Positions 21,701 to 32,850 of a DNA stretch of 64,000 nt are shown here, one piece after another; position 1 is the first letter of the stretch, and every line of letters starts with the position of its first letter. A model generated the notes under the pieces. The model did not search any database. It saw only the letters and a list, made by a program, of their open reading frames with translations, and had not been told where the DNA came from. Position numbers and translations under genes: made by a program. Source of the stretch: Stemphylium vesicarium (taxonomy: Eukaryota > Ascomycota > Dothideomycetes > Pleosporales > Pleosporaceae); assembly GCA_004380135.1 (NCBI GenBank), contig QXCR01000014.1, positions 186,001-250,000 of the forward strand. The letters run 5' to 3'.

Positions 21701-22070
21701 TGTGCATTCTCTTGATGCCACTTTCACCCACATTCTGATATGTCGAACCTTTGATCTTGTGTACTGTCGAGGGGGTAGATGGCCTATGGAACGACACATT
21801 CACATTCGGATTCTCTTCTTCGCCGCCAAACTTTGTAGCTGCAGACTCTCTGCGAGGCTTGCCGTGACCGGGAAGCTTCTCCAAATCGGCTTCCGGCTTG
21901 AAGTTGTTGTCATGTTCAAGTGGCGATGTTTGAGGGCTTCCGACAACAGTTGAAGCCTTCTCGATGTCATCTAGCTTGTCCTGGTTGGTACTTTCGTGCG
22001 ATGTCGTCGCCTTGGAGGCTATTGAACTGGCCCGCTCTGGTGAGTCCAGCCTGGACTTGGATCTCTCCAT
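18747..22070 (-). CDS. FIG4: Polyphosphoinositide 5-phosphatase Fig4 (SAC domain)
   Basis: Intronless, 1107 residues. The N-terminal 100 residues are disordered. The SAC domain follows, with KFSLYETSSRFYLIGAD at its start, TRSFYFAYSYNVTRSLQ, and RTNCIDCLDRTNAAQF (about residue 560) holding the CX5R(T/S) catalytic cysteine and arginine. A region after the SAC domain, with DYYLHHQ and TRRDYIHWYTLSHL, is characteristic of Fig4 rather than Sac1. There is no C-terminal membrane segment, again unlike Sac1. In yeast Fig4 acts with Vac14 and Fab1 on vacuolar PI(3,5)P2. The disordered C-terminal part (about 300 residues) is longer than I expect and ends in a basic Lys-rich segment. Confidence 0.93.
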   Translation of the reverse strand: MERSKSRLDSPERASSIASKATTSHESTNQDKLDDIEKASTVVGSPQTSPLEHDNNFKPEADLEKLPGHGKPRRESAATKFGGEEENPNVNVSFHRPSTPSTVHKIKGSTYQNVGESGIKRMHKFSLYETSSRFYLIGADITDRQFRVLKIDRTAAPGHLNIFEDDIVYNRREMHQLLDTIADGNKATGGMKLKCSTWGLLGFIRFTEAYYMLLISKRSQVAMLGGHYIYQVDGTEMVPLTTGSTSRYQKDRNPEEARFLSILNNMDLTRSFYFAYSYNVTRSLQQNIIQQRTALSEGISNPDRDFQDMFVWNHHLLNPARDALKNVYDWCHPVIHGYVDQSSLDVFGRRVYLTIIARRSRFFAGARFLKRGTNDLGYVANDVETEQIVSEQTTTSFHAPGPRLYANPTYTSYVQHRGSIPLYWTQDNTGVTPKPDIDLNLVDPFYSAAALHFDNLFERYGAPVYVLNLIKARERTPRESKLLHEYKHAIDYLNQSLPKDKKIIYEAFDMSRAAKTRGQDVIGTLENLAEKVMRKTGFFRNGDREFDEPQVQNGVARTNCIDCLDRTNAAQFVIGKRALGRQLQALGVISGTTVEYDSDCVELFTQMFHGHGDTIAIQYGGSHLVNTMATYRKINQWQSSSRDMVESFKRYYHNSFLDSQRQEAYNLFLGNYIYSQGQPMLWDLSTDYYLHHQNPRTFLERTRRDYIHWYTLSHLQQRTLPPSVMPALPIEETAFDFISFRDDYWLEYYRPLAISSYLKIFAFRLAKPRPGRDSRDGTYPSRKENMSPFVPRKKQQEIDAQGRDGKKGPRKGVTIVDPSSETESRPDRFPAPRGRNLHLNVPHADSPARQSILRDPHFETQAPASTVSAYQSMNNSTSTSTGLSSTLKPGFKPANKALVHQWTLTQFYENSMNPSVSHGEEDEYSRYVEHPLNLPLVVSSEMPSADDPSAMEFYDYLSMTEGSIPAPKDFDEDGVQITLSDLPRLDTDVASLRSFASHARPMTSQSVSTPFSHAPSYSYPQTHNLHPHIYNDVTPPQPQAFGNKFQTPDEDIEEFEEFLRVKENPLDVEDEDTSKKRYKAYRQWLKGKSFFKQSKVDPEWQNQLPVR

Positions 22071-22591
22071 GATTAGCGATTAGTTGGTGTATAGTGTTCG
22101 GAAGTGATAGCGAATGGATATCTCTGTCATGTGGTCACGACGCGTTCGCCAGTGAGACTAAGTAGTGACGAGTGCGTATGACAAAAAGCATACACAAATT
22201 AGAATTGGACTGATTCCCAGACCACGCCTTGCAAGAAGCAGGCTGAGTAGGGATGCTAACTTAAGCGGGTGGGCCTCTCGTAGACGGATACCCAGGCGCT
22301 GTTGTTCCCGGAGCTGGGTCCCGGCTCGTGAAAGGCTTGGCGTACGTCAATGCACCTATCAGTCTCAAAGGCCCTGGGCACCCTTCAAAAACCCCATCCT
22401 CAGTGCGCATCCAAGTGGCTTTCCTATATGCAGTTTATTCACAGAGCTAGCTGAAATATCTCGGACGCAAGGCCCACAGAATCGAGGAGGCTCCAAAGCA
22501 GCTCAAATCACCCAAAAGCAGTACATAACATCTAGACTCCGTGCAGCTGGATTCACCGAAATCCATGTTTGATTCACTACGATTATTGTGT
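22071..22591. other. Intergenic region FIG4 promoter / MFS 3' end
   Basis: 521 bp; FIG4 promoter and transporter 3' flank. No gene or repeat recognised. Confidence 0.5.
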
Positions 22592-24464
22592 CTACAACAT
22601 GAAAGTAAATTTCTTTCTTTCTCTCCTCGTACTCCCACCCTCCTCCAACGGTACGCCCGCATATTCTGTGTTACCGCTGTCCCTCAATTTTGCATTCTCT
22701 CTTGCGAGCACCCACCTCAGCACCGCTGCCAGAATCCCAACCAACAGCATGAAAGCAGCACATGTGCTCATACCCTTGACATAGTGCGGCCCATCCTCGT
22801 CAGGGAAGACACTGGTACCGACTAGCGGCCCCATCTGTCCGATGATGTTTAGAACAGCCATCCCGGTACCCTTCTTACTGTCGCTCTCCTGGTTGTTGAG
22901 TGTCCATGTTATGATGATCGTGATTGCACTAAAAAAGCCTGCTGCGGCGGGATAAAGAGCTAGGTAGCGAAGCGTCGTGTTGTCGGACTCTAGATAGCCG
23001 GATATTGCGATGGTACCATAGCCTATTGTAGCAAGTAGGGAGTGTAGCATGATGAAAGTCGAGCGCGACTGCAGGCGATCCGAGTAGTAAGCCGTCAGCA
23101 GCACGACTACGAAGGCGAATAAATACGGAGGCGCCGACAATCCTTGCGCTGTGATCGATTCCCAGCCCATGTCACGAATGACTGTCGGCAGGAAAACCGG
23201 CATTGAACTAAACGCAACGTTACAAGCAAAGAACATGAACGCGGTTAGGTAGGACTTTGGATCCTTCAGAGTTTGAAGCACTTCGTGGAAGTTAACACCA
23301 GCCCTTCGTGGTCTGCCGTGGTATTTCTCGTCTTCCTCGTCTTCCTCGTCTTGGTCTTCTCCCTCCTTCTCTGATCTAAGCCGCATCAATGCTACCTCAC
23401 GCTGTCTTGGACTTAGCCACTTGGCAAGACCGGGACCGTCCGGAACAAAGTCCCACGCCCAAACAGCGACCAGCACAGACGGGAATCCTTCGAGCAGGAA
23501 CAGTAGCCTCCAAGGACTGAGCGGGCCATGCTCCCCAATTTTGGTGATGATATAGGCCAAAGCACCTGCGAACGATGCCGAAAGAGGGCTGGCGCTGATG
23601 AAGAGTCCAGTCCGAAATGCGAGTTCGTGGCGACGGAAGAAGAATGACAGATAGAACGGCACACCTGGTCCAAACGCGGCCTCACTGACACCGAGGAGGG
23701 CCCGCATCGCGAGGAGGAAGCCGAAGGAGTTTGCGACCGCTTGGAGTGATGCTATGACGCCCCATGAGAGGATGCACAGAGAGATATAGACATGCGGCGG
23801 CACAATGCGGTACCTAGCTATGTTTAGCGGCGGTTCAAGCTTCGGACAGATGGTACATACATGAGTGTCATCCATTCAAACAATATGTATGTGATGTAGA
23901 AAGCCCATAGCAGCCATTCATACTGAGCGGAGCTGAGCTCCAAGTCGTCCGCGAGGCCAGCGATGCGCGCATTGCCAATATCTACCAACCTTTGTCAGCA
24001 CAGATGTCGTAGCCTATCTAGGCCCTACCACACGCGCACCTGACGTAGATATCGCCCTTGGAATCTAGCGGGTGCAGAATCTACTCACTCGACCGATCCA
24101 AGAAGCTCAACATATACAATAATGCCATGAACGCGACTAGCCTGCGATCAAGCTTCTTGAGGACTGTGCGATCCTCGTCTGGGGTGTATAGTTCATAGCT
24201 TTGAACAGAGTCGAGCGACGGACGCCGTGCGCTTGGTAGGAACGCTTCTTCTTCTTCTTCTTCTTCTTCTTCTTCCAGCTCATCCTTCGACACGGGATCG
24301 TCGCGCGGCGGAATGGTTCTTAATTCGAAAGCATTCGGCTCGTGGGTCATGGATAGGCCATCCGATGAGTGTGAGGAGCGAGGTGACGGCGTAAACTTGG
24401 GCGAACTTCCATTGGTACTCGAAGAAGCTAGTTTCTGGGGTGTGGGACGGGACGAAGAAGGCAT
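22592..24464 (-). CDS. MFS transporter, anion:cation symporter (ACS) family
   Basis: Three exons, 24464-24089, 23981-23861 and 23813-22592, 572 residues. A cytosolic tail of about 100 residues includes a run of about ten Glu encoded by a CTT microsatellite. LLYMLSFLDRS-NIGNARIAGL in TM1 is the classic ACS start. LGVSEAAFGPGVPFYLSFFFRRHELAFRTGLF, WRLLFLLEGFPSVLVA and the C-half segments complete 12 helices; an acidic loop (DQDEEDEEDEKYHGR) precedes the second half. ACS members import organic anions such as allantoate, nicotinate or vitamins; the substrate here is unknown. It is divergent from the Zn2Cys6 gene, and two CCTCGG/CCGAGG inverted repeats lie in the shared upstream region. Confidence 0.9.
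24245..24275. repeat. CTT trinucleotide microsatellite in coding sequence
   Basis: About ten CTT units on the plus strand, read as GAA/GAG codons (a Glu run) in the N-terminal tail of the ACS transporter. Likely length-polymorphic. Confidence 0.85.
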
Positions 24465-25107
24465 GCTTTGTTTCGTTTGTAGGGAGAGGGCCGCATTGGG
24501 AGGGGGAGGGGAGGTCACATCGAATAGCGCGGAATAGCTACAACAGACCAAACTTTGTCGGAAGCTTGGGTGTCGCGCAGATTTGAGGATGTCAAGACTG
24601 TCACAGGTACTACAGTGATCCCAGTTCCGCGGTTCTCGTAAGATAACGCATTGGGGTCCGTGCATGCTACCCCACAGTTCAGAGTCAATCCTAAAGGTCG
24701 GCATTGACGCGAACGCCTCGTCACTAACAGTCGCGGTAGTCAATTGCTGCAATTGCAGGCTACGTGTATCTATCTTGAAGGTCTTGGCGCCTTCATTCTG
24801 CTGCAGCGCTCGATTGTCGCTCTTAAGAAGCGACACTGGATTTTCATAGGGTCAATCCCGTGAAGAGAACGGTTCAGTCGCGCATTCTGAGCTGCTCGTT
24901 CATACTCAAAGTGAAGAAAGCCCACGAAGCCTGCTTCGCATTACCGTATTTGCTTGGCTGGACCAGTCGCCGTGGCAGGCTTTGACTATGCCCCAATATC
25001 GGCCGAGTCTACGGTAGCCTTCAAAAGGATGCATGTACTGTTATCGCAGTCGAAATATCGCCGCCACGATACTGGCGTAGTTGTTCATGACACAAAATGG
25101 CCTCTAT

Positions 25108-25129
25108 CCTCGGTCGTGGACTGCCGAGG
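25108..25129. promoter_or_regulatory. Inverted repeat CCTCGG-N10-CCGAGG, candidate Zn2Cys6 site
   Basis: Perfect 6-base inverted arms with CGG/CCG triplets spaced 10 bases apart, the usual architecture for a Zn2Cys6 homodimer. It lies about 0.64 kb upstream of the ACS transporter start (24464) and 0.29 kb upstream of the regulator start (25395). Two near copies exist at 25332 and 28334. Confidence 0.55.
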
Positions 25130-25331
25130 CCGATGTACGCTACTGCTCGCCCGCTCCCCAGTGCTGACTCTTGCTTCTGCATCAACCGATCTACCTTCAC
25201 AATTCTTCCATACCAGCATCTCGGCCAGCTAGCTGCCACTTGCTCAGCGGACCGAAGCACCGAACACGGCCATCCTTCTTCAGACCAGCCTTTCTCCTCT
25301 TACTCCACATCTCGCTCCACCACACCGACCT

Positions 25332-25352
25332 CCTCGGACCTGGGCACCGAGG
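25332..25352. promoter_or_regulatory. Inverted repeat CCTCGG-N9-CCGAGG, candidate Zn2Cys6 site
   Basis: Second copy of the same arms with a 9-base spacer, 43 bases upstream of the preferred start codon of the Zn2Cys6 gene. Suggests autoregulation if bound (inference). Confidence 0.5.
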
Positions 25353-25394
25353 TTGGAGGCATTCTCCCTGTCGCCCAAAAGCACAGTCCTAGCC

Positions 25395-27783
25395 ATGCAA
25401 GCGTAGGTGTTCCTACCCCATGCCTTTGGTCACGAGGTTTTACGGCACGAGTTAAGATGTTAATGTCGACGTGCAGGTGCGATCAATGCCATGAGAGGAA
25501 GGTTCGATGTGATAAATCTCTCCCATGTCGACGATGTAGCCTGAATGGATCCGAGTGCCGCTACACAGATCGGACGAAAGCACGCACCTACAGCCAAGCC
25601 CATGTGGACACACTTGAGCGCAGGATCAAGCGACTGGAAGTTCAGAACAAAACTCTTGCACAGCAGAACAGGACTGATCCAACACACTCTGAAGGCCAAA
25701 ATGCTCCCGTATTTGTCCAGGGTAATCTTTCTACACACGACAGTGGCAGTCCGCAGCATCGTATATCTGCCGACGTCGCGGGAGAAGTATCATACCTATC
25801 GATTAATGCCTCTGGAGAGAGGAACTACCTTGGGTCCTCAAGCGGCGTACTCCTTGCAAACTTCATTAGGGCTAATGTGGATATCGAAACCTCAACACGG
25901 TCAACAACACCACTCGGCAATGATGATGAAGTTGATTATTCAGCAGCTTCGGCTACGGAGCTCAGTCGTGACCTACCATCTCAGCAGATAGCGAGAAGAC
26001 TTGTACTATCATATCTCAATCATGACCACTTACGCTACCCTGTGGTTCATCCCGCTACTCTCTTGGCAATGCTTCCGGAAGCATACAGCACCAACGTGAC
26101 TTCCCACACGCGCTCTGCCAGCGACGCCTTTATCTTCAATATTGTGCTTGCTATCGCTACAGCTAGTATCGGCCAGTCCAGCTGGCAAGGCTTGACAAGT
26201 GCACATAGTCATTACACGCGGGCAATGAAGCGTGCGACGACAGTCTTGGAAAAAGGGGGGCTTGGTGCACTCCAGGCAGTCATCCTGTTGATACAATATC
26301 GCATGAGTAGTTCCATGCAAGACACCTCAGCTAGTACGTTGCTACGTCCCCGTAAAACTCGAGCAAGATTCGGTTAAATGCAGACATCATCTAAAGACCA
26401 TGCAGGCATGTGGCATTTGGTGGGAGTGGGAAGCAGAATCGCCCTCGAGCTTGGCCTCCACTGTGAAACCGCATATCCTTACAAACGCTCTGATGATTCT
26501 ACACGGGATCTAGTTGTCCAGCAAGAGGTTTCGCGGCTTTGCTTCTGGAGTATTGTTGCAATGGATAGGTATGCTTGGCAACTACAACGTGAGGAAATCT
26601 AGAAAACCGCATCTAACCGCATTATAGAATTGTTAGCAACATACTAGGTCGCCCTCTTGCAATTCGCAATGACGATGTAGACACGGCGCTGCCGTCTGAT
26701 ATATGCGACGAGATCTTGCTGTCTGATGTCGAGACGCCCATGGCTGAGCAACTGGTCACATGCCGCCGCGTTTCAATCTTCGTTCAGATCATCAAGTATC
26801 GCCTACTGTGTGGCGAAATCATTGAGACTCTACACAATCATGGCCGAAAACACCAGTCAAATGATGAACTCCGCCACCGCAGAGATCAACTCGCAGCTGA
26901 ACTCAAGGTTTGGCGGCTGAATGCCGAAAGAATCGCTTTTTCAGGTTCCATACATGACGCGAGACCTTCATCCTGTTTCACGTCACCTACCTGGTTCGAG
27001 ATGAGATATCATAACGCTGTGTTAATGCTTCATCGGCCATCTCCTACACTGGACACATCAAGAGACTCAGTTGCGGTGCGCGCAATCTTTGGCTCCTCTC
27101 AGGCCTCCATATCCTCATATGCCAGTCTTCATCGCATGGGGCTTCTGAATCACAGTTGGTTGACACTGCAAGCTTTGTTCATGGCGGGGTTGTCATATGT
27201 GTACGCTGTGACGATGCACTGCCAAGCCAGTCGCATACAACAGTGTCATCAACCAAGCGGGCTGTTGAACGGGACCCCAAGCACCATGGAAGTTATCAGC
27301 GACACACGAAAGTGCTCAAATGTACTTGTAGCGGTTTCGGAAAGATGGAAGTCGTTACAACGATGCGTCGATGTCTTCAACAGGTTGAGTGATGCTATTT
27401 TGATCGACGTTATCAAGTTTAGCACAAACCCCATCGCCAACACCCAGTTGCCAACCAACAACTTAGAAACCTGTGGCCAGCAGTATAGCGGCCGCTCCGA
27501 GTCAGCGGCAGAAGCACACTCGAACGAGTCAGGCCGATCTCATCAGTGGAACCACGCATCACTTATTCAGCCTATGGGGACCAATCGAACGGCGTCCAAT
27601 CCATCACCACTGGCTATCGAAAACGAATTTAGGGGCTCGGTGTTTGATTTACAACAGATGTATGACCAACAGCAAGTCGACATGTCTGTGTATCGATTTT
27701 CTCAGGCTTGGTTCGAGAGCTTCGACTTGTACGGTGGTATGGGATCGCAGCTTAACGACATGACTATGGATACACATCTTTGA
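25395..27783 (+). CDS. Zn2Cys6 fungal transcription factor
   Basis: Preferred model: exons 25395-25402, 25477-26333, 26406-26568 and 26628-27783, about 727 residues. The 8-base first exon gives MQA joined to the binuclear cluster CDQCHERKVRCDKSLPCRRC..ECRY (six Cys). A basic linker and short coiled coil (THVDTLERRIKRLEVQNKTLAQQN-like) follow. The middle-homology domain has HPATLLAMLPEAY, WHLVGVGSRIALELGLH, EVSRLCFWSIVAMDR-IVSNILGRPLAI and YHNAVLMLHRPSPT. The frame is also open upstream to an ATG at 25097, which would add 126 residues before the cluster. I prefer the short start because candidate operators lie in that stretch. It is flanked on both sides by ACS transporters, its likely targets (inference). 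Confidence 0.88.
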
Positions 27784-28333
27784 TGTTGGCCTGCTTTGCT
27801 GCAGGCACCCGAAAGCACACCCACAAGACACCTACCGCAATAGATACAGGAGCATAATGACTGCGTCTTGAGAGTGCTTGACAACTACATCCCACCAAAG
27901 ACAACATGCATAGCAGGGATAAAAGCATCGCCCCAACCAAGTGTAAAATACCACGCATCAAGAGTGAACTTTGGGTGCGCTTTGCACTCAGTGATTAGGC
28001 GATTCGAGGAGACTGTAAAAATCAACCTATCGGCTGTAACTCATGCGCATAGTAATATGGTATGAAAACTACAGGCCAATTGTTTTTCTTTTCTAAACTG
28101 TTTGAATAGGTCCTGTCAATTTCTCATTATCGTGTAGCTCTTATGCCTATCGAAGCGACTATTCCACAGGTTTGAGGGGTGCCCAACTCCGGCCCCGATC
28201 AATCAGCTGGAGACGTTCACAACACGTTAAGCGTGAATCGGATGCGGCGGAATATCTCAGAAGACGTGATAGCTGCGCAATAATTACATGGATGTCTTTC
28301 GGCGTAGGTGTACCGAGTTTCGTTGTTGCCAAG

Positions 28334-28354
28334 CTCGGGGCGGCGTCGCCGAGG
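28334..28354. promoter_or_regulatory. Inverted repeat CTCGG-N10-CCGAGG, candidate Zn2Cys6 site
   Basis: Third copy (5-base inverted arms CTCGG/CCGAG plus a trailing G), spacer 10, about 140 bases upstream of the TATA-like box and 245 upstream of the start codon of the second ACS transporter. Confidence 0.55.
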
Positions 28355-28490
28355 GGTGGCCCGCCACAGCGAGTCAGTGCATGGAAGATGGGCTATCTGA
28401 ATTGGGATCTTTTGTGAGGACCCCATTATCCGGGATCACCATGTGAAGAGAAACTAGTGTTCTAACGCGCGGGGTAAATGAACACGATTT

Positions 28491-28499
28491 GATATAAAG
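28491..28499 (+). promoter_or_regulatory. TATA-like box
   Basis: GATATAAAG, about 105 bases before the ATG at 28599, well placed for a short 5' leader. Confidence 0.5.
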
Positions 28500-28598
28500 C
28501 ACTATCCCGTCAACAGGGCTACACAACCTTTACACGTTGTAGTTGCCCCACCCTTCTATCCTCCTCCCATCGCTTGGAAACTTGTTGTCCACAGCACC

Positions 28599-30362
28599 AT
28601 GGCGGTAGAACCATCTGAGCCCGTTAAGGGGGCAGGATCTCCTGCACCAATTCAAATCGCGGACCCCATTGATGAAAAGTTCCAGGTCCAGCATACGGAG
28701 TATGAGGAGAAGGTTCAGGCTAAAGTCGACTACTCTGGGGCTGTGGCTAAGACGAGCCCCGAGGAGAACAAGCTCGTCAGGAAATTGGACATATGGATCA
28801 TGGTAAGCTGTTTCTCTGCACATCTTCAACCCCCCGCTAACAATGCAATCCAGCCCATGCTATGGCTCATGTACTGGCTCAACTACTTGGGTGAGAATCC
28901 GTAAAGCTTCTATGGCACTACGAAGCTATCGCCCGGAACATTCGTGCCTGACAACTACATAGATCGCAACGCTATCACCCTAGCCCGACTCAACGGCTTC
29001 CAAGAAGACCTTGGGCTAACTAGCTCTCAATATAGCACTGCTATCTCCCTCCTCTTTGTTGGATACATCCTCGGCCAGATTCCCAGCAACATGATCATCA
29101 CCCGTGTAAGACCCTCGTGGTACATGGGAATCTGTATGATGGGATGGGCGCTAGTGAGCGGGCTTACAGCTATCGTGCACAACTACACGGGTATCTTACT
29201 TGTGCGCTTTTTCTTGGGGATAGTCGAGGCACCGTATTACCCGGGGGCGCTCTACTTGTTGAGTATCTTCTACACGAGAAAAGAGATTGCGACGCGCATT
29301 AGCGTTCTCTATTCGGGCAACATTCTCGCGTCGTCCTTTGCAGGGCTCATTGCCCTCGGTGTCTTCAAACTCGACGATGTCCATGGAATAAGCGGGTAAG
29401 CAGCCAATAATTCTGTAACCGTATGCGCCTGGCTGATATTTGACCCATAAGATGGCGTTGGCTGTTCATAATCCAGGGTGTTGCTACCTTTGTCATCGCT
29501 CTAGCAGCCTGCTTTATACTCCCTGACGAGCCTCTAACTACATGGTGGCTCAACCCGGAAGAACGTCAACTTGCGCATGCTCGAGTCGCCAGAGACACGG
29601 TTGGCCACTCCGCCGACATTTCCATGCTCGCCGGCCTTAAGGAAGCTATCCGCGACCCAAAAGTCTGGATATTTGTTTACATGCAACATCTGTTAGTTAC
29701 AAATCTTCCGCTACATCTGCTGTATTTAACACGGTCAGTCACATTGCCACCAACGGCTTCAAAAACTTCATGCCGACGATTGTCAACACACTAGGCTTCT
29801 CACAGGAAGTCACACTCGTATTGACATGCCCACCATACTTGATAGCCGGGGCGTTCTCCGTCGCATGGGCCATATCATCTGGTCACTACAACGAGCGCAC
29901 TTGGCATATTACCATTGCCAAAGGCGTGGCTGTCTTTGGGTTCGTGCTTGGCTGCGCGGCCACGAACGTCGGTGCGAGATACTTCGCCATGTGCGTCTTC
30001 ACCATCGGCACGTATGGCGTCAACAGTATCATCCTTGGGTGGGTATCCTCAACATGTGGGCAGACGAGGGAGAAGAAGTCCGCTGCTTTGGCTATTGCCA
30101 ACGTCGCAGCTACCCTTAGCTTGATCTGGACTCCGGTAAGTTTACCATGCCGATCGCTTGTTGTAAGTTTTTGTTAACTGAAGTTCAACAGTATATCTGG
30201 CCCGAGTGGTCAGAGCCGCGGTTCGTTCTTCCGTTGGCCATGAGTGCCGGGATGGCGCTGATGTGTGCGGCGGGTGCGTGGTTCATGCGCTGGTGGCTGG
30301 TCCGGGAGAATAGGAGGATAAAGAGCTCGAACTCTGAAACTACAATGTTTTACGCCTATTGA
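28599..30362 (+). CDS. MFS transporter, ACS (allantoate permease-like) family
   Basis: Six exons: 28599-28802, 28854-28890, 28963-29395, 29452-29691, 29739-30135 and 30192-30362, 493 residues. TM1 is assembled across a 37-base exon: PMLWLMYWLNYL-DRNAITLARLNG. Family motifs: SLLFVGYILGQIPSNMIITR, RFFLGIVEAPYYPGALYLLSIFYTRKEIATRISVLYSGN, GISGWRWLFIIQG, and in the C half TCGQTREKKSAALAIAN. Twelve helices and a short basic tail. Substrate unknown; the sequence resembles allantoate/nicotinate-type permeases. A TATA-like box and one candidate regulator site lie upstream, linking it to the Zn2Cys6 gene next door. Confidence 0.92.
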
Positions 30363-31121
30363 TGGATGGCACCAAGATGTTACATAGATACTTCTTGCGT
30401 GCATTATTTATATTATTAAGATTTGTAAATGTTTCTCACATACGACCATAGGATCTTGAGAACAAGGCTTCCCGTTCGCTCAGCCCTATTTAAGCAAGAT
30501 ACCGGCGGATTAGTAGTTAGGTGGGTGACCACTAGCGAATCCCCGCTGTTGTATGTTTTTGCCATCTGTTCCTTTTTGTGACGGCGCGGCGTCTTGGAGC
30601 AACAGCAGAGCGTCATCGTATTTTTGGGCATCTAGAGAAGTGTTAACTGGGAAAACGTGCCGGAAACCATCCCGCAGACTAGGCCGAGGCAATCAGTCAT
30701 TGATCTTAGTACATCGGGCGGCTTGGCGGGTTATCCTTTCTTGGGTCTCTTAGCTTATGCTTGTAGAATAAACTTTTGCAGATCTTTCAAGGTTCAAGGC
30801 GGACCGTAAGAACCAACCCCAAAATTCCAATCAGTACCACCGGGCCAAAAGCCTAACCCATGGCTTTTTGGCCTCAGCCATTGCGTCAATGATTTTAGCT
30901 AGTACGGCCAATCTGCGCAATGGTCAACCCTTCCCCTGCTCTTCCCCAGATCGCCCAGGCACTCTCTTCGCCGCCCCGGCAACCTTAAAGCACATCATAG
31001 TACCTGGCTAGATGCCGATCTCAGGCATGAATCTTGAAATGAAAGGGGACATGTGCATGTTAAACCTTGGCTTCTATATACAAGCAAAGGGGATGCTGCT
31101 TTCTCGTATCGAAGCAGCGCG
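30363..31121. other. Intergenic region ACS transporter to CFEM receptor
   Basis: 759 bp, no gene. A TATA-like element (CTATATACAA) near 31074 lies about 45 bases before the receptor start. Confidence 0.5.
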
Positions 31122-32664
31122 ATGAAGCCTCTCTACGTATTACTTTCGTTTTTGACCTGCATATCGTTCACAAGCGCACAAGCACCAGACCCTGCTTTGA
31201 TTGCGTCGATTCCACAATGCGCAGTATGTATGTACCAACTTCCAACACCAGATCTACACTAACCCACGATCACAGAAAATATGTACAGGAAAACTAGTTC
31301 CAGCGTCTTCGTGCGCGCCTACAGACAACAAATGCATATGTACCAACATGGAGCTTCAAGACAAGATCGAAGGCTGTGTGCGACAATCGTGCACGGTGAA
31401 GCAAAGCCTAAGTCAGTGAAGAGAAAATCTCCGATAGACCCGATCAAGGACCAGCGCTAACACTTCTTGATCCTGCAGCTGCTAAGAATATATCGTCGAC
31501 ACTGTGCGGAGCTCCAGTCAGCAACATAGGCTCCCGGGTGAAGGTTCTCAACATCACGCTGTTCAGCTCCACGGTGGTGATCACGATCATGCGCCTCTTG
31601 TACAGAGTACTGTTGCCGGATGCCGATACCGGCTGGGATGACTATACCGTTATAGGCGCCTTACTTGCAGGAGTACCGTCTGTTGTTCTCGTGGACATTG
31701 GCCTCTTGCCCAATGGACTCGGCAAGGATATCTGGACGGTACCATTTGATGATATCCCTACGTTCCGACGCTATGCCTACGTCCTGCCGATATTGTATTT
31801 CGTCCAGATTGGTCTTGTCAAGATCTCCATTCTCTTCTTCCTCTTGCGCATCTTCCCTAAGCCTTGGACCCGGAGGTTGTTGTGGGGTACGGTCATTTTT
31901 ACTACGCTCTGGTCAATCGCCTTCGTCATTGGCGCAGCTCTTCAATGCAACCCACCCAGTTTCTATTGGCTGTCTTGGGATAGCAAGAACCAGGATAGGT
32001 GCCTCAATTTCAGCGCACTGAACTGGGCGAACTCGCTTTCTAGCATCGTTCTAGACGTGTGGATGCTGGGTGTACCTCTCTGGGAGGTTGTTCATCTTCA
32101 GCTATCCTGGCGGAGAAAGCTTAGCGTTTCTTTGATGTTCTTTGTCGGAACCTTGTGAGTAAATCTGAGAATCTTTTGTTGGAAGCGTAGTACTGACCAT
32201 GGTCTTACAGTGTCACGATCGTCTCCGGTCTTCGATTACAATCCATCGTAATATTGGATCGTGAAGGTAACCCTACGAGAGACTTGACAGCCATCGTCTA
32301 CTGGTCCAGCATAGAACAAGACGTAGGCATCATCTGCGCTTGTATGCCTGCTCTTCGCAAAATTCTCGTACGCGCATACCCGTCGGCTTTCGCATCGAAA
32401 ATTCGAAGTCTCAGAGGGCACCACGAGTATGGCAGCCACGATCAGAGCTATGGCAGTGGTGGAGCAAGAAAAACAGCAATAGAAAGCGGCACAAAACACT
32501 CGCAAAAGTCGGATCTTGCACAAAATATCTCGTACACGCAGACGTTCGATGTAAGGTCTCAACAGAACTTGGATAACGACGAGAGCGCATTGGTAGAGTT
32601 GAGGGATATTGGTAGAACTCCCTCAGGGACGCGGAGTGACGACGTAAGTGAAGTGAGTCTGTAG
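31122..32664 (+). CDS. CFEM-domain PTH11-type receptor-like membrane protein
   Basis: Four exons: 31122-31223, 31276-31411, 31479-32154 and 32211-32664, 455 residues. A signal peptide (MKPLYVLLSFLTCISFTSA) precedes an eight-cysteine CFEM domain (IPQCAKICTGKL, SSCAPTDNKCICTN, IEGCVRQSC, TLCGAP). Seven transmembrane segments follow, with DTGWDDYTV, GLVKISILFFLLRIF, ALQCNPPSFYW, LNWANSLSSIVLDVWMLGVPLW and a terminal helix before IICACMPALRKIL. The hydrophilic C-terminal tail has about 115 residues. This is the domain layout of Magnaporthe Pth11-type candidate receptors involved in surface sensing. Ligand unknown. The ATG at 31122 is chosen over an in-frame one at 31053 because it gives a clean signal peptide. 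Confidence 0.92.
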
Positions 32665-32850
32665 TAGACTAGAGACAAATAAGAAGCTAGAGACAGTTCT
32701 AGCAATTCCAGAATTTTGCTCTCCGCTCTTCCGTTACGATCGAATGCAAGGGTGTAAACTTATCGTTGATATGCACCTGCAAGCAATGAATCGAAGGGGT
32801 GCGTGTGATACGCATCTGTTCAGGTCTCCGGTCACAGTCTTTGGAGCCGC

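Larger units (their letters stand above)
27784..28598. other. Intergenic region with promoter of second ACS transporter
   Basis: 815 bp; no gene. Holds the third CTCGG-N10-CCGAGG repeat (28334) and a TATA-like box (28491). Confidence 0.55.
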
